From JAKCDU01 sp035551615 (GTDB taxonomy: Bacteria > Actinomycetota > Acidimicrobiia > Acidimicrobiales > Palsa-688), in contig DASZNC010000078.1 in the NCBI GenBank assembly GCA_035551615.1, forward strand, positions 1-46,772: a stretch of 46,772 nt of DNA. The letters run 5' to 3'. This document shows, one piece after another, positions 6,712-15,146 of the stretch; the first letter of the stretch is position 1; every line of letters begins with the position of its first letter. Position numbers and translations under genes: made by a program. The notes beneath the pieces were generated by a model that was given only the letters and a program-made list of their open reading frames with translations, had not been told where the DNA came from and did no database searches.

Positions 6712-8688
6712 ATGAGCGAGGTGCTCTGGTCGCCGCCTGCCGACGCCGCCCACTCCACCCAGATCGGGCGCTGGATGACCTGGCTCGAAGCTGAACGGGA
6801 TCTGCACTTCGACGGCTACCACGCCTTGTGGGAGTGGTCCGTCACCGACCTGGACGGGTTCTGGTCCTCCATCTGGGAGTACTTCGGGCTGCTCGGCGAC
6901 GGTTCGTTCACCCCGGTCCTGGCCGAGCGGTCGCTACCCGGTGCCCGTTGGTGCCCTGAATGGCGCACCAACTGGGCCGAGAACGTCTTGCGCCGCCTCG
7001 GGGACGGCGACATCGTGGTGGCCCGGTCCCAGACCCGGGACGCGTCCAGCTTCACCGCCGAGGAACTGGCCGCTCAGGTGGCCCGCGCCCGCACCGGTCT
7101 GAAGCGGTCGGGCATCCGCTCGGGCGACCGGGTGGCTGCCTATCTGCCCAACATCCCCGAAGCGCTGATCCTGCTCCTGGCCGCCGCCAGTCTGGGGGCC
7201 GTCTTCTCGTCGTGCCCGCCCGAGTTCGGGGTGAAGGCGGTGATCGACCGGTTCGGCCAGGTGCGGCCACGCGTGCTGTTCGCCGTCGACGGGTACCGTC
7301 ACCGCGGCCGGCCCGTCGACAAACGCTCGGAGGTGGCCGAGATCCGCTCGGCGGTACCGTCCATCGAGAAGCTCGTCGTCCTGCCGTATCTCGGAGCCGG
7401 CGGTGTCGAGGGGGCCGACGACTGGACGGATTTCCTGGCCGGGCCGGCCGAACCGCTGGCCTTCGAGCGGCTGGCGTTCGACCACCCGCTGTTCATCCTG
7501 TACTCGTCCGGCACGACCGGCCGACCCAAGCCCATCGTCCACGGCCACGGTGGGGTCCTCCTCGAGCAGGTGAAGGCCAACCACCTCCATCACGACCTGG
7601 GCCCGGGCGACCGGTTCTTCTGGTACTCCACGACCGGCTGGGTGATGTGGAACTACCTGGTCTCGGGACTGCTCACCGGGGCGTCGGTCGTGCTCTTCGA
7701 CGGGGACTCGTCCTATCCCGATATGGATGTGCTGTGGGACCTGGCCGCCGACAGCGGGGTGACCGTCTTCGGGGTGAGCGCCCCCTACCTGCTCTCGTGC
7801 CGGCGGGCCGGCCTGCGACCCCGGGACGCGCACGACCTGCACCGGATCCGGCAGGTAGGTTCCACCGGGGCACCGCTGACCGCTGACGGGTTCAGGTGGA
7901 TCTACGACGCCGTCGGCGACGACCCGATGGTCGTGTCGGCGAGCGGTGGGACCGATGTCTGCGGGGCGTTCGTCAGCGGGGTGCCGACCCTGCCGGTCGT
8001 CGCTGGGGAGATCACCTGCCGCTGCCTCGGGGCCAAGGTGGAATCCTTCGACGACACCGGTCATCCGGTGATCGGCCGGGAGGGCGAACTGGTCATCACC
8101 GAGCCCCTGCCGTCGATGCCGGTGTACCTGTGGGGCGACGATGACGGATCCCGGTACCGGGCCTCCTATTTCGAGCGGTTTCCCGGTGTGTGGGCCCACG
8201 GCGACTGGATAACGATCACCGATCGGGGCACCTGCCTGATCAGTGGCCGGTCCGACGCCACGCTCAACCGGGGCGGCGTCCGGCTGGGCACGAGCGATTT
8301 CTACGACCTGGTCGAGAGACGGCCGGAGGTGGCTGACAGCCTGGTCGTCCACATCGAAGATGACGAGGGCGGGGTGGGCCAGCTGATCCTGTTCGTGCAG
8401 CCGGCGGACGGCCACACTGTGGACGGTGACCTCACCGAGGGCATCCGGCGGCAGCTGCGCACCGAACTCTCGCCCCGCCATGTGCCGGACCGGATTGTCG
8501 GCGTGTCGGCCGTACCCCGGACCCTGACCGGCAAGAAGCTGGAGGTGCCGGTCAAGAAGATCCTCCGGGGCCATCCGGCCGAAGACGTGGTGAGCCCGGC
8601 ATCGCTCGTCGACCCGAAGGCCCTGGATGCCTTCACCGCTTTCGCCGACGACGACACCTTCGGTACCCGGCGGGTGCGCTTGTCTTGA
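6712..8688 (+). CDS. Acetoacetyl-CoA synthetase-like acyl-CoA ligase
   Basis: A 658-residue ANL-superfamily ligase forming an acyl-CoA through an acyl-adenylate. The AMP-binding P-loop YSSGTTGRPKPIVHGHGG lies at about 264-281, and the C-terminal catalytic lysine region is LTGKKLEVPVKK (about 605-616). The N-terminal LWEWSVTDLDGFW and the GAVFSSCPPEFGVKAVIDRFGQ-type block, as well as the length, match the acetoacetate-CoA ligase branch rather than fatty-acyl or acetyl-CoA synthetases. Five bases separate it from the P450 stop, so it is cotranscribed. It probably activates acetoacetate or a related keto acid released late in the pathway, or the ring-opened acid; the substrate is inferred. Confidence 0.85.
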   Translation: MSEVLWSPPADAAHSTQIGRWMTWLEAERDLHFDGYHALWEWSVTDLDGFWSSIWEYFGLLGDGSFTPVLAERSLPGARWCPEWRTNWAENVLRRLGDGDIVVARSQTRDASSFTAEELAAQVARARTGLKRSGIRSGDRVAAYLPNIPEALILLLAAASLGAVFSSCPPEFGVKAVIDRFGQVRPRVLFAVDGYRHRGRPVDKRSEVAEIRSAVPSIEKLVVLPYLGAGGVEGADDWTDFLAGPAEPLAFERLAFDHPLFILYSSGTTGRPKPIVHGHGGVLLEQVKANHLHHDLGPGDRFFWYSTTGWVMWNYLVSGLLTGASVVLFDGDSSYPDMDVLWDLAADSGVTVFGVSAPYLLSCRRAGLRPRDAHDLHRIRQVGSTGAPLTADGFRWIYDAVGDDPMVVSASGGTDVCGAFVSGVPTLPVVAGEITCRCLGAKVESFDDTGHPVIGREGELVITEPLPSMPVYLWGDDDGSRYRASYFERFPGVWAHGDWITITDRGTCLISGRSDATLNRGGVRLGTSDFYDLVERRPEVADSLVVHIEDDEGGVGQLILFVQPADGHTVDGDLTEGIRRQLRTELSPRHVPDRIVGVSAVPRTLTGKKLEVPVKKILRGHPAEDVVSPASLVDPKALDAFTAFADDDTFGTRRVRLS

Positions 8689-8711
8689 CCCCTCGCTTGT
8701 GTTATTCATAT
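8685..8711 (+). promoter_or_regulatory. Possible internal promoter
   Basis: TTGACC (8685-8690) overlaps the end of the ligase gene, and TCATAT (8706-8711) lies 15 bases further on. The local dip in GC within the 69-base gap supports a promoter, but the spacing is short and the boxes imperfect. Confidence 0.3.
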
Positions 8712-8757
8712 GCCCAACACTTTTTGTGCGATCGCTCAACATCGGGGGACTGAACAA

Positions 8758-9981
8758 GTGACCCAGCCTCTGGCGGGCATCAAGGTCGTCGAGGCGGCCA
8801 CGTGGGTCATGGCTCCGACCGCGTCGGGGGTGATGGCCGAGTGGGGGGCCGACGTCATCAAGATCGAGCATCCCGAACTGGGCGACCCGTCGCGCAAGCT
8901 GCGGAGCCGGTCCCTGGTGTCCACACCGGCCCCGCTGAACGTCAACTTCTTCCACGCCAACCGCAACAAGCGCAGCTTGGGGCTCAACATCGCCACCCCG
9001 CAGGGCCACGAGCTGCTGCTCCGGCTGGTCGAGACGGCGGACGTCTTCCTGACCAACTTCCTGCCGCCTACCCGACGGAAGTTGAGAATCGATGTCGATG
9101 ACCTGAGAGCGGTCAATCCGAGGTTGATCTACGCCCGGGGCAGCGCGCTGGGCCCGAAGGGCGAAGAGAGCGAACGGGGCGGCTACGACTACGCCACGTT
9201 CTGGTGCCGTACCGGTATCGCCGACTCACTCCGACCGGGCCCAGGGGTGTACCCACCTGTCATGCCCACCGGCGCAATGGGCGACATGACGACCGGGGCG
9301 TTCCTGGCCGGCGCCATCTCGGCCGCCCTGTTGCAGCGGGATCGCACCGGCCAACCGGCAGTGGTCGACGCATCGTTGCTGGCCACCGGTACATGGATGA
9401 TGGCGGCCAACGTGGCCGCCGCCGCCGGGGATCATCAGCCCTACCTGATGAACCGGCTGGATCGGATGGCGCCGGTGAACCCGGTCGTCAACATCTTCCG
9501 AACCGGCGACGACCGCCACATCGTCCTGTGCCTACTGCAGGCCGACTGGGCCTGGCCGGAGTTCTGCGGACTGGTCGATCGGCCCGATCTGGCCGACCGG
9601 TTCATCGGGCTGGCCGACCTCCAGGCCCACAGTCCGGAGATCACCGCCGAGCTGGACGCGCTGTTCGCGACCCGGACGCTGGAGCAGTGGCGGGCCGCCC
9701 TGGCGCCCGGACGGGGAGTTTGGGAGGTCGTGCAGGATGTGGCCGAGGTGGCCGGGGACCCCCAGGTGCTGGCCAACGGGTACATCCGGCCGCTCGCCGG
9801 GGCCGATCCCATGGTCGGCGCCCCCTCGCACCTGGTCGCCGCCCCGGTCCAGTTCGACGAGCAGGCGACGGACCTGGTCGCCGCCCCCGAGCTCGGTCAG
9901 CACACCGAGGACATCCTGCTCGACCTGGGTTACGACTGGGACCAGATCGGCAGTCTCAAAGACGACAAGATCATCATCTGA
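8758..9981 (+). CDS. CaiB/BaiF family III CoA-transferase
   Basis: A 407-residue CoA-transferase. It begins with the family block PLAGIKVVEAATWVMAPTAS and GADVIKIEHPELGDPSR, has NRNKRSLGLNI (about 68-78), and carries the catalytic aspartate in TGAMGDMTTGAF (D176). The GTG at 8758 is preferred over the upstream ATG at 8710 because GGGGGA (8744-8749) lies eight bases before it and the conserved protein begins right after. It follows the CoA ligase by 69 bases, a gap that may hold its own promoter. Together with the ligase it gives the operon two routes for charging an acid with CoA. Confidence 0.9.
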   Translation: MTQPLAGIKVVEAATWVMAPTASGVMAEWGADVIKIEHPELGDPSRKLRSRSLVSTPAPLNVNFFHANRNKRSLGLNIATPQGHELLLRLVETADVFLTNFLPPTRRKLRIDVDDLRAVNPRLIYARGSALGPKGEESERGGYDYATFWCRTGIADSLRPGPGVYPPVMPTGAMGDMTTGAFLAGAISAALLQRDRTGQPAVVDASLLATGTWMMAANVAAAAGDHQPYLMNRLDRMAPVNPVVNIFRTGDDRHIVLCLLQADWAWPEFCGLVDRPDLADRFIGLADLQAHSPEITAELDALFATRTLEQWRAALAPGRGVWEVVQDVAEVAGDPQVLANGYIRPLAGADPMVGAPSHLVAAPVQFDEQATDLVAAPELGQHTEDILLDLGYDWDQIGSLKDDKIII

Positions 9982-9989
9982 GCCGGTTC

Positions 9990-10436
9990 GTGCCCGCGCC
10001 ATCGACATCGGAGGCCCTGCCGCCGGCCCGCCCCACGCCGGAGCTCAACTATCTCAACCGGGAGTTCTGGACCGGGGGCGCGGAGGGCGAGCTGCGCATA
10101 CAACGCTGCACCGACTGCCGGTCCTGGCAACACCCACCACGGGCCCGATGCCCTCGATGCGGGTCGGGCCGCCTCGCCTACCCGGCCGCATCAGGACGGG
10201 GAACCGTCTATACCTTCACCCTCATCCATCACGCCTACCGGCCGGGGCTGACCCTCCCGGTCGTCGTTGCCCTGGTCGAACTCGACGAGCAGCCGGGTCT
10301 CCGGGTCACCTCGAACATCACCGGGTGCCCGCCGGCCGCAGTAGCCATCGGGCAACCGGTCAGCGCCGTGTTCGAGGACCAGGAAAACGGGATATTCGTC
10401 CCGCTGTTCGAGCCGATCGAGAAAGTGTCCACCTGA
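9990..10436 (+). CDS. DUF35 / Zn-ribbon OB-fold acyl-CoA-associated protein
   Basis: A 148-residue protein with an N-terminal helix (ELNYLNREFWTGGAEGELRIQRC), a zinc ribbon CTDCRSWQ...CPRCGSG and a C-terminal OB-fold (GTVYTFTLIHH...LVELDEQPGLRV). This is the classic DUF35 arrangement. DUF35 proteins pair with thiolase-like proteins; in steroid side-chain degradation the DUF35 part of ChsH2 binds the Ltp2 aldolase. A thiolase-like gene (13979) sits in the same operon and is the obvious partner. The GTG at 9990 begins eight bases after the CoA-transferase stop; the frame extends much further upstream only as a shadow. Confidence 0.85.
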   Translation: MPAPSTSEALPPARPTPELNYLNREFWTGGAEGELRIQRCTDCRSWQHPPRARCPRCGSGRLAYPAASGRGTVYTFTLIHHAYRPGLTLPVVVALVELDEQPGLRVTSNITGCPPAAVAIGQPVSAVFEDQENGIFVPLFEPIEKVST

Positions 10437-10438
10437 GC

Positions 10439-12373
10439 ATGATGAAAACCCCGGTCCCCGACCCCACGATGGATCTCGGCATGCTGAGCCAGGCGGTAGC
10501 GGCGGCCAATCTACCGACCCTGCTGATGGTGCTGTTCCAGCTCACCGGCGACCGGCGCTGGCTGGAGGACCCGTACCGACCCTCCCGCCGCTTCGGCATG
10601 GATCCCAACGACTCCGGCGGGTTCCCGGACGCCATCGCCGATGAGATCCGGGCCGAGGCCCACCTGGCCATCTCGAAATGGGCGACGGGCACCCCGGCCG
10701 CGGTGCCGAACCCGAGCGGCGAGCTCATGAAGCTGATGATGAGCCTGGTCGTCAGCGAGGAGGTGCCCCCCGAGTACGAGCCCATGATGGCGGTCCAGAT
10801 GGGTTTCGCCGCCCAGCGGAACGTGGCGCCGTGCCCGGTCCCCGACGACTTCCGGGTGGTGGTCATCGGTGCCGGCCTGGGCGGTCTGATGTCGGCCATC
10901 CGGCTCGAGGAGGCCGGAATCCCCTACGTCGTCCTCGAGCGCTTCGACCACGCGGGCGGGGTCTGGTGGGCCAACCACTATCCAGGCGCGGGCGTCGACA
11001 CGCCGAGCTACCTGTACTCCTTCTCGTTCTTTCCCCGTAACTGGTCGACCTACTTCGCCAAGCGCGACGAGCTGGTCGCCTACGTCGACGATCTGATCGA
11101 CCACTACGACCTGGCCGGCAAAATCCGTTACGGCGTCGAGGTCCGGGGCGGCGAATTCAATGAATCGAAGCAGCGTTGGTTCCTCCGGACCACGGACGCC
11201 GAGGGCCACGAGGAGACGATCGAGGCCCGGGCGGTGATCAGTTCGGTCGGGGTCTTCAGCCAGCCGAAGACGCCGGACCTGCCCGGGATGGCGGACTTCG
11301 AGGGGGCCGTGTTCCACTCCGCCCGGTGGCCCGACGATCTGGACGTCACCGGTAAGCGGGTGGCGCTGGTCGGGACCGGAGCCAGCTCGATGCAGATCCT
11401 GCCGGCCATCGTCGACCGGGCCGAATCGATCGATGTCTTCCAGCGCTCGCCCGGCTGGGTGTCCCCGGTTTCGAACTACTTCGAGCCGGTGCCGGCGCCC
11501 GTCCACTGGATGATGGAGAACGTTCCCTTCTACTACGCGTGGTACCGGTTCTCCCTCGCCTGGACGTTCAACGACAAGCTCCACCCGACGCTCCAGATCG
11601 ATCCCGACTGGCCCGATTTCGAGCACACCATCAGCGCCGTCAATGACCGCCACCGCCGCATGTACACCGAGTACCTCATGAAGGAGCTGGACGGCCGGCC
11701 CGATCTGCAGGAGAAATGCCTGCCGGACTACCCGCCGTGGGGCAAGCGCATGCTGATCGACAACGGGTGGTACGCCGCCCTCAGGCAACCGCACGTCGAG
11801 CTGTTCGCCGAGGAGGTGGTGGCCATCACCCCCGGCGGTCTGGTCGGCAAGTCCGGGGTCGAACGGCCGGCTGATGTGATCGTCTACTCCACCGGGTTCG
11901 AGGCCACCCGGTTCCTGCTGCCGATGGAGCTGCGGGGGCGAGACGGCATCGAGCTGCGCGACTACTGGGAGGATGACAATGCCAAGGCCTACCTCGGCAT
12001 CTGCACGCCGAACTTCCCGAACCTGTTCTTCGTGTACGGCCCCAACACCAACGGGTCGGGCGGCAGCTTCCTCGCCTGGTCGGAGTCGCAGGTGGACTAC
12101 ATCGTCCAGCTGCTCCAGGCCATGGTCGAACAGGGGATCGGCACCCTCGAGCCGCGCCCGGATCTGCACGAGGCCTACAACCGGGAGGTGGACGAGGCCC
12201 ACAGCCGGATGATCTGGACCCACCCCCGCCTGACCACCTACTACCGCAACAGCCGGGGCCGGGTGGTCGTCAACAATCCGTGGCGGGTCGTGGACACGTG
12301 GCACCGGCTGCGCCATGCCGCCCTCGACGAATACATCACCGAGCCGACGACAGAAAGGGTGGGGCGAGCATGA
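10439..12373 (+). CDS. Baeyer-Villiger-type flavin monooxygenase with N-terminal extension
   Basis: A 644-residue FAD/NADPH monooxygenase expected to insert an oxygen next to a ketone, giving an ester or lactone. The FAD Rossmann motif VVIGAGLGGL is at about 141-150, the Baeyer-Villiger fingerprint F-x-G-x3-H-x3-W is exact in FEGAVFHSARW (287-297), and the NADPH motif is VALVGTGASSMQI (about 308-320). About 135 residues precede the FAD site, an extension seen in hydroxyacetophenone-monooxygenase-like enzymes. Two adjacent ATGs (10439, 10442) follow the DUF35 stop by two bases, and the 3' end overlaps the crotonase start (ATGA). It would act on a ketone made by the P450 and alcohol dehydrogenase. 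Confidence 0.9.
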   Translation: MMKTPVPDPTMDLGMLSQAVAAANLPTLLMVLFQLTGDRRWLEDPYRPSRRFGMDPNDSGGFPDAIADEIRAEAHLAISKWATGTPAAVPNPSGELMKLMMSLVVSEEVPPEYEPMMAVQMGFAAQRNVAPCPVPDDFRVVVIGAGLGGLMSAIRLEEAGIPYVVLERFDHAGGVWWANHYPGAGVDTPSYLYSFSFFPRNWSTYFAKRDELVAYVDDLIDHYDLAGKIRYGVEVRGGEFNESKQRWFLRTTDAEGHEETIEARAVISSVGVFSQPKTPDLPGMADFEGAVFHSARWPDDLDVTGKRVALVGTGASSMQILPAIVDRAESIDVFQRSPGWVSPVSNYFEPVPAPVHWMMENVPFYYAWYRFSLAWTFNDKLHPTLQIDPDWPDFEHTISAVNDRHRRMYTEYLMKELDGRPDLQEKCLPDYPPWGKRMLIDNGWYAALRQPHVELFAEEVVAITPGGLVGKSGVERPADVIVYSTGFEATRFLLPMELRGRDGIELRDYWEDDNAKAYLGICTPNFPNLFFVYGPNTNGSGGSFLAWSESQVDYIVQLLQAMVEQGIGTLEPRPDLHEAYNREVDEAHSRMIWTHPRLTTYYRNSRGRVVVNNPWRVVDTWHRLRHAALDEYITEPTTERVGRA

Positions 12374-13161
12374 CCGACTGGACGACATTCGAGGTAGAGG
12401 TGGGCGACGGAATCGGCCGCGTCGAACTGAGCCGACCTGAGCTGCTCAACCGTTTCGACATGGTGCTCCACCGCGAACTGACCCGGGTCCTCACCGATCT
12501 GGGCGGCGACGACGAGGTCCGGGCTGTGGTGTTGCTCTCGACCGGCCGGGTGTTCTCGGCCGGCGGCGACACCGAGGTCATGCTCGACGCATCCAAGAGC
12601 ATCGCCCGTCGCCTGTCCCTGATCGACGAGGGCCGGCGCCTCTTTCGCGCCGTCGCCGACTTCCCCAAGCCGCTGGTCGTCGGCCTGCACGCCAACTCCT
12701 ATGGCCTGGGGACGTCGCTCGTCCTGGCCGCCGACGCGGTGGTCTCCGCGCCCGATGTCGAGTTCTCCGATCCCCACGTCGTGATGGGCCTGGCCGCCGG
12801 TGACGGGGGTTGCGTGGTGTGGCCGAGTGTCATGAGCATGGTCCGGGCCAAGCGCCACCTGCTCACCGGCGACCCGATGACGGCTGAAATGGCCTACCAG
12901 CTGGGCGTGGTCACCGACCTGGTCGACACCCGCGATGAAGTCGGCCCGGCGGCCGTGGCCCTGGCCCTGCGGATGGCGTCGCTGCCGCCGATCGCCGTGC
13001 AGGTCACCAAACGGGCTCTCAACAAGGTCATGATGGCGAGGGCCGATGAGGTGCTCGACACCTCCTTCTACCTGGAGGCCATCACCTTCGGCTCGGAGGA
13101 TCTGCTGGAGGCGGTGGACGCGTTCAAGTCGAAGCGTGCGCCGGAGTGGAAGGGCAACTGA
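12370..13161 (+). CDS. Crotonase-superfamily protein with His/Asp instead of catalytic Glu pair
   Basis: A 263-residue crotonase (enoyl-CoA hydratase fold), with oxyanion-hole region STGRVFSAGGDTEVM (about 57-71) and the SYGLGTSLVLAADAVV helix. At the two positions where hydratases have Glu it has Ser (in GTSLVL) and His (DPHVVMGLAAGDGG). H136 and D145 are nine residues apart, the same spacing as the His145/Asp154 pair of 6-oxocamphor hydrolase, a C-C hydrolysing crotonase. Hydration is therefore doubtful, and C-C bond hydrolysis or another crotonase reaction is more likely. Its start overlaps the monooxygenase stop (ATGA) and an SDR follows after eight bases. Confidence 0.85.
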   Translation: MTDWTTFEVEVGDGIGRVELSRPELLNRFDMVLHRELTRVLTDLGGDDEVRAVVLLSTGRVFSAGGDTEVMLDASKSIARRLSLIDEGRRLFRAVADFPKPLVVGLHANSYGLGTSLVLAADAVVSAPDVEFSDPHVVMGLAAGDGGCVVWPSVMSMVRAKRHLLTGDPMTAEMAYQLGVVTDLVDTRDEVGPAAVALALRMASLPPIAVQVTKRALNKVMMARADEVLDTSFYLEAITFGSEDLLEAVDAFKSKRAPEWKGN

Positions 13162-13169
13162 GGAGTCGC

Positions 13170-13982
13170 ATGGACAGGCTCGACGGACGGGTTGCCATCG
13201 TCACCGGCGCCAGCACCGGTATCGGCCGGTCACTTGCCGCCGATCTGTCCCGTCGCGGGATGCGGGTGGTGCTGGTCAGCCAGAACCAGGACCGCCTCGA
13301 TGCCGCCGTCACCGGGACAGGCGGGGAGGCCATCGGCGTCTGTGCCGACCTGGCCCATCCCGACGCCATCGACCGGATCGTCGACGCCACCATCGCCCGC
13401 TTCGGCACGGTGCACGTGGTCGTCAACAATGCCGGGGTGTTCGCGCCCGGCTACTCGTGGCAACTCGACCACGAGGAATGGGACTGGGTGATGAAGGTCA
13501 ACCTCCTGTCACCGATCCGCCTGGTCAACCGCCTCCTCCCGGTGATGATGGAGCAACCGGAGGGCCACGTGGTCAACGTGGCCTCGGTGGGCGGCCTGCT
13601 CGGGGTACCGGCCGGCCACGGGCCGTACGGCGCGTCCAAGCACGGCCTGGTCGGCTTCTCCAAGGCGCTCAGAGCCGACCTGGCTCTGCGGGCCGCCCCG
13701 ATCGGGGTCACCTGCGTCTGCCCCGGTGCCGTGGCCTCCGCCATCACCACACAACTGGCCACCAACGGGCCCGACGGCGTGCCCCGGGCCGACCGGGAGC
13801 TACCGTCCGAGATCCGGGCCGTCCTGGACCAGGTCAACGCCGCCACCGATGCCGGGATCGCCCCCGACGACGTAGCCCCGATGATCGTGGACGCCATCCT
13901 CACCAACCGCTTCTGGTTACTGCCCAACGGCGAGCGGTTCCTGAAGGGCGTGGAGCGCGAGCTGGCCGAGATGCGCGGGTGA
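13170..13982 (+). CDS. Short-chain dehydrogenase/reductase
   Basis: A 270-residue SDR, a Rossmann-fold NAD(P)-dependent oxidoreductase acting on alcohols or ketones. Cofactor motif TGASTGIG (about 8-15), NNAG structural motif (VVVNNAGVF), catalytic Ser in NVASVGG and YGASK. The ATG at 13170 has GGAG just upstream; an in-frame start at 13146 would overlap the crotonase. It overlaps the thiolase-like gene at a GTGA. It contains one TTA leucine codon (13917), rare in this DNA. Probably oxidises a hydroxyacyl intermediate or a pathway alcohol. Confidence 0.9.
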   Translation: MDRLDGRVAIVTGASTGIGRSLAADLSRRGMRVVLVSQNQDRLDAAVTGTGGEAIGVCADLAHPDAIDRIVDATIARFGTVHVVVNNAGVFAPGYSWQLDHEEWDWVMKVNLLSPIRLVNRLLPVMMEQPEGHVVNVASVGGLLGVPAGHGPYGASKHGLVGFSKALRADLALRAAPIGVTCVCPGAVASAITTQLATNGPDGVPRADRELPSEIRAVLDQVNAATDAGIAPDDVAPMIVDAILTNRFWLLPNGERFLKGVERELAEMRG

Positions 13983-15100
13983 CCGACCAGCTCGAGCGCC
14001 GCGCCGTCATCTCCGGCATCGGCCTGTCGGAGATCGGACGTCACCTGGGCCGGCCCAGTCTGGAACTGGCCATCGAAGCGGCCCAGGCGGCCATCGCCGA
14101 CGCCGGCCTGACCGTCGCCGACATCGATGGCCTGGCCACGATGGGAGACGCCCCCACGATCGAGGTCAAGGAGGCCCTGGGCGCCCGGATGTCATGGATC
14201 GGGACGTCGGGGCCGGAGGGATCCGGCGGGCACCTGAGGTTCGTGATCGACGCCTGCATGGCTGTCGCCACAGGCCTGTGCCACCACGTGCTCGTCTACC
14301 GCTCCGTCAGCATGATGTCCGGCGAGCTGCCATCCGCCTCCGGCGAATGGTCGTGGAACCTCCCGTACTTCGACTTTGCCGCGTCATCGCTCGTTGCCCG
14401 CTACGCCCGCCGCCACATGTACGAGTACGGCACCACGCGCGAGCAGATGGCGCAGATCGCTCTGGTCGCCCGCCGCCATGCCGCCCTCAATGAAAAGGCG
14501 GTCAAGCGGTCGCCGATGACGATGGACGACTACCTCTCGGCCCGCTGGATCGCCGAACCTCTCGGCCTGTTCGACTGCGACCTGCCCGTCGACGGGGCGG
14601 CCGCATTCGTCATCTCCCGGGCCGAGCACGCCGCCGCCTGCCCGTCTCCCGCCATCCGTTTCGAGGCCCTCGGCTGCGCCATCCACGGGCAGATGAGCTG
14701 GGAGTACCGCGACGCCTATCCGGGCATGGCGGCCACCGATGCCGCCACCCAGATGTGGTCCCGGACCGATCTGACCCCGGCCGATGTGGATGTGGCCGAG
14801 ATATACGACGGGTTCACCTTCCTGACCATGACCTGGATAGAGGCCCTGGGATTCTGCGGGATGGGCGAGAGCGGCCCCTTCATCGAGGGAGGGCAGCGGA
14901 TCAGCCTGGGTGGCCAGTTGCCCCTCAACACCTACGGCGGTCAGTTGTCGGCCGGTCGCCTGCACGGCTACTGGGTCCTGCACGAGGCGGTCACGCAGCT
15001 GCGGGGCCAGGCCGGGGCCCGTCAGGTGCCCGGCGCCGAGGTGGCCGTCGTCACCGCCGGGGGCGGTCACCGGATGGGCTGCCTGCTGCTGACCCGCTGA
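13979..15100 (+). CDS. Thiolase-like / lipid-transfer (Ltp) protein, probable DUF35 partner
   Basis: A 373-residue thiolase-fold protein starting at a GTG that overlaps the SDR stop. It has the C-terminal thiolase features EIYDGFTFLT (Tyr about 276), LPLNTYGGQLSAGRLHG (about 314-330) and AGGGHRMGC. In the N-terminal half the segment around the usual nucleophilic Cys reads TSGPEGSGGHLRF, without a Cys at that place. The same is true of Ltp-type retro-aldolases from steroid side-chain degradation, which work with a DUF35 subunit and use Tyr residues. Here the DUF35 gene at 9990 is in the same operon. Cys93 (DACMAVATG) lies in the next helix and could be misaligned by eye, so the missing nucleophile should be confirmed by alignment. 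Confidence 0.8.
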   Translation: MTDQLERRAVISGIGLSEIGRHLGRPSLELAIEAAQAAIADAGLTVADIDGLATMGDAPTIEVKEALGARMSWIGTSGPEGSGGHLRFVIDACMAVATGLCHHVLVYRSVSMMSGELPSASGEWSWNLPYFDFAASSLVARYARRHMYEYGTTREQMAQIALVARRHAALNEKAVKRSPMTMDDYLSARWIAEPLGLFDCDLPVDGAAAFVISRAEHAAACPSPAIRFEALGCAIHGQMSWEYRDAYPGMAATDAATQMWSRTDLTPADVDVAEIYDGFTFLTMTWIEALGFCGMGESGPFIEGGQRISLGGQLPLNTYGGQLSAGRLHGYWVLHEAVTQLRGQAGARQVPGAEVAVVTAGGGHRMGCLLLTR

Positions 15101-15146
15101 ACCCGGAGGCCGGTCGTTGGGCACCGTCGGCCGGATCGGGGTTCCG

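Noticed and set aside
6934..9009. A 691-codon minus-strand open frame opposite the CoA ligase
   Set aside because: Same reason: antisense to a recognised ligase, no ribosome site, no motif.
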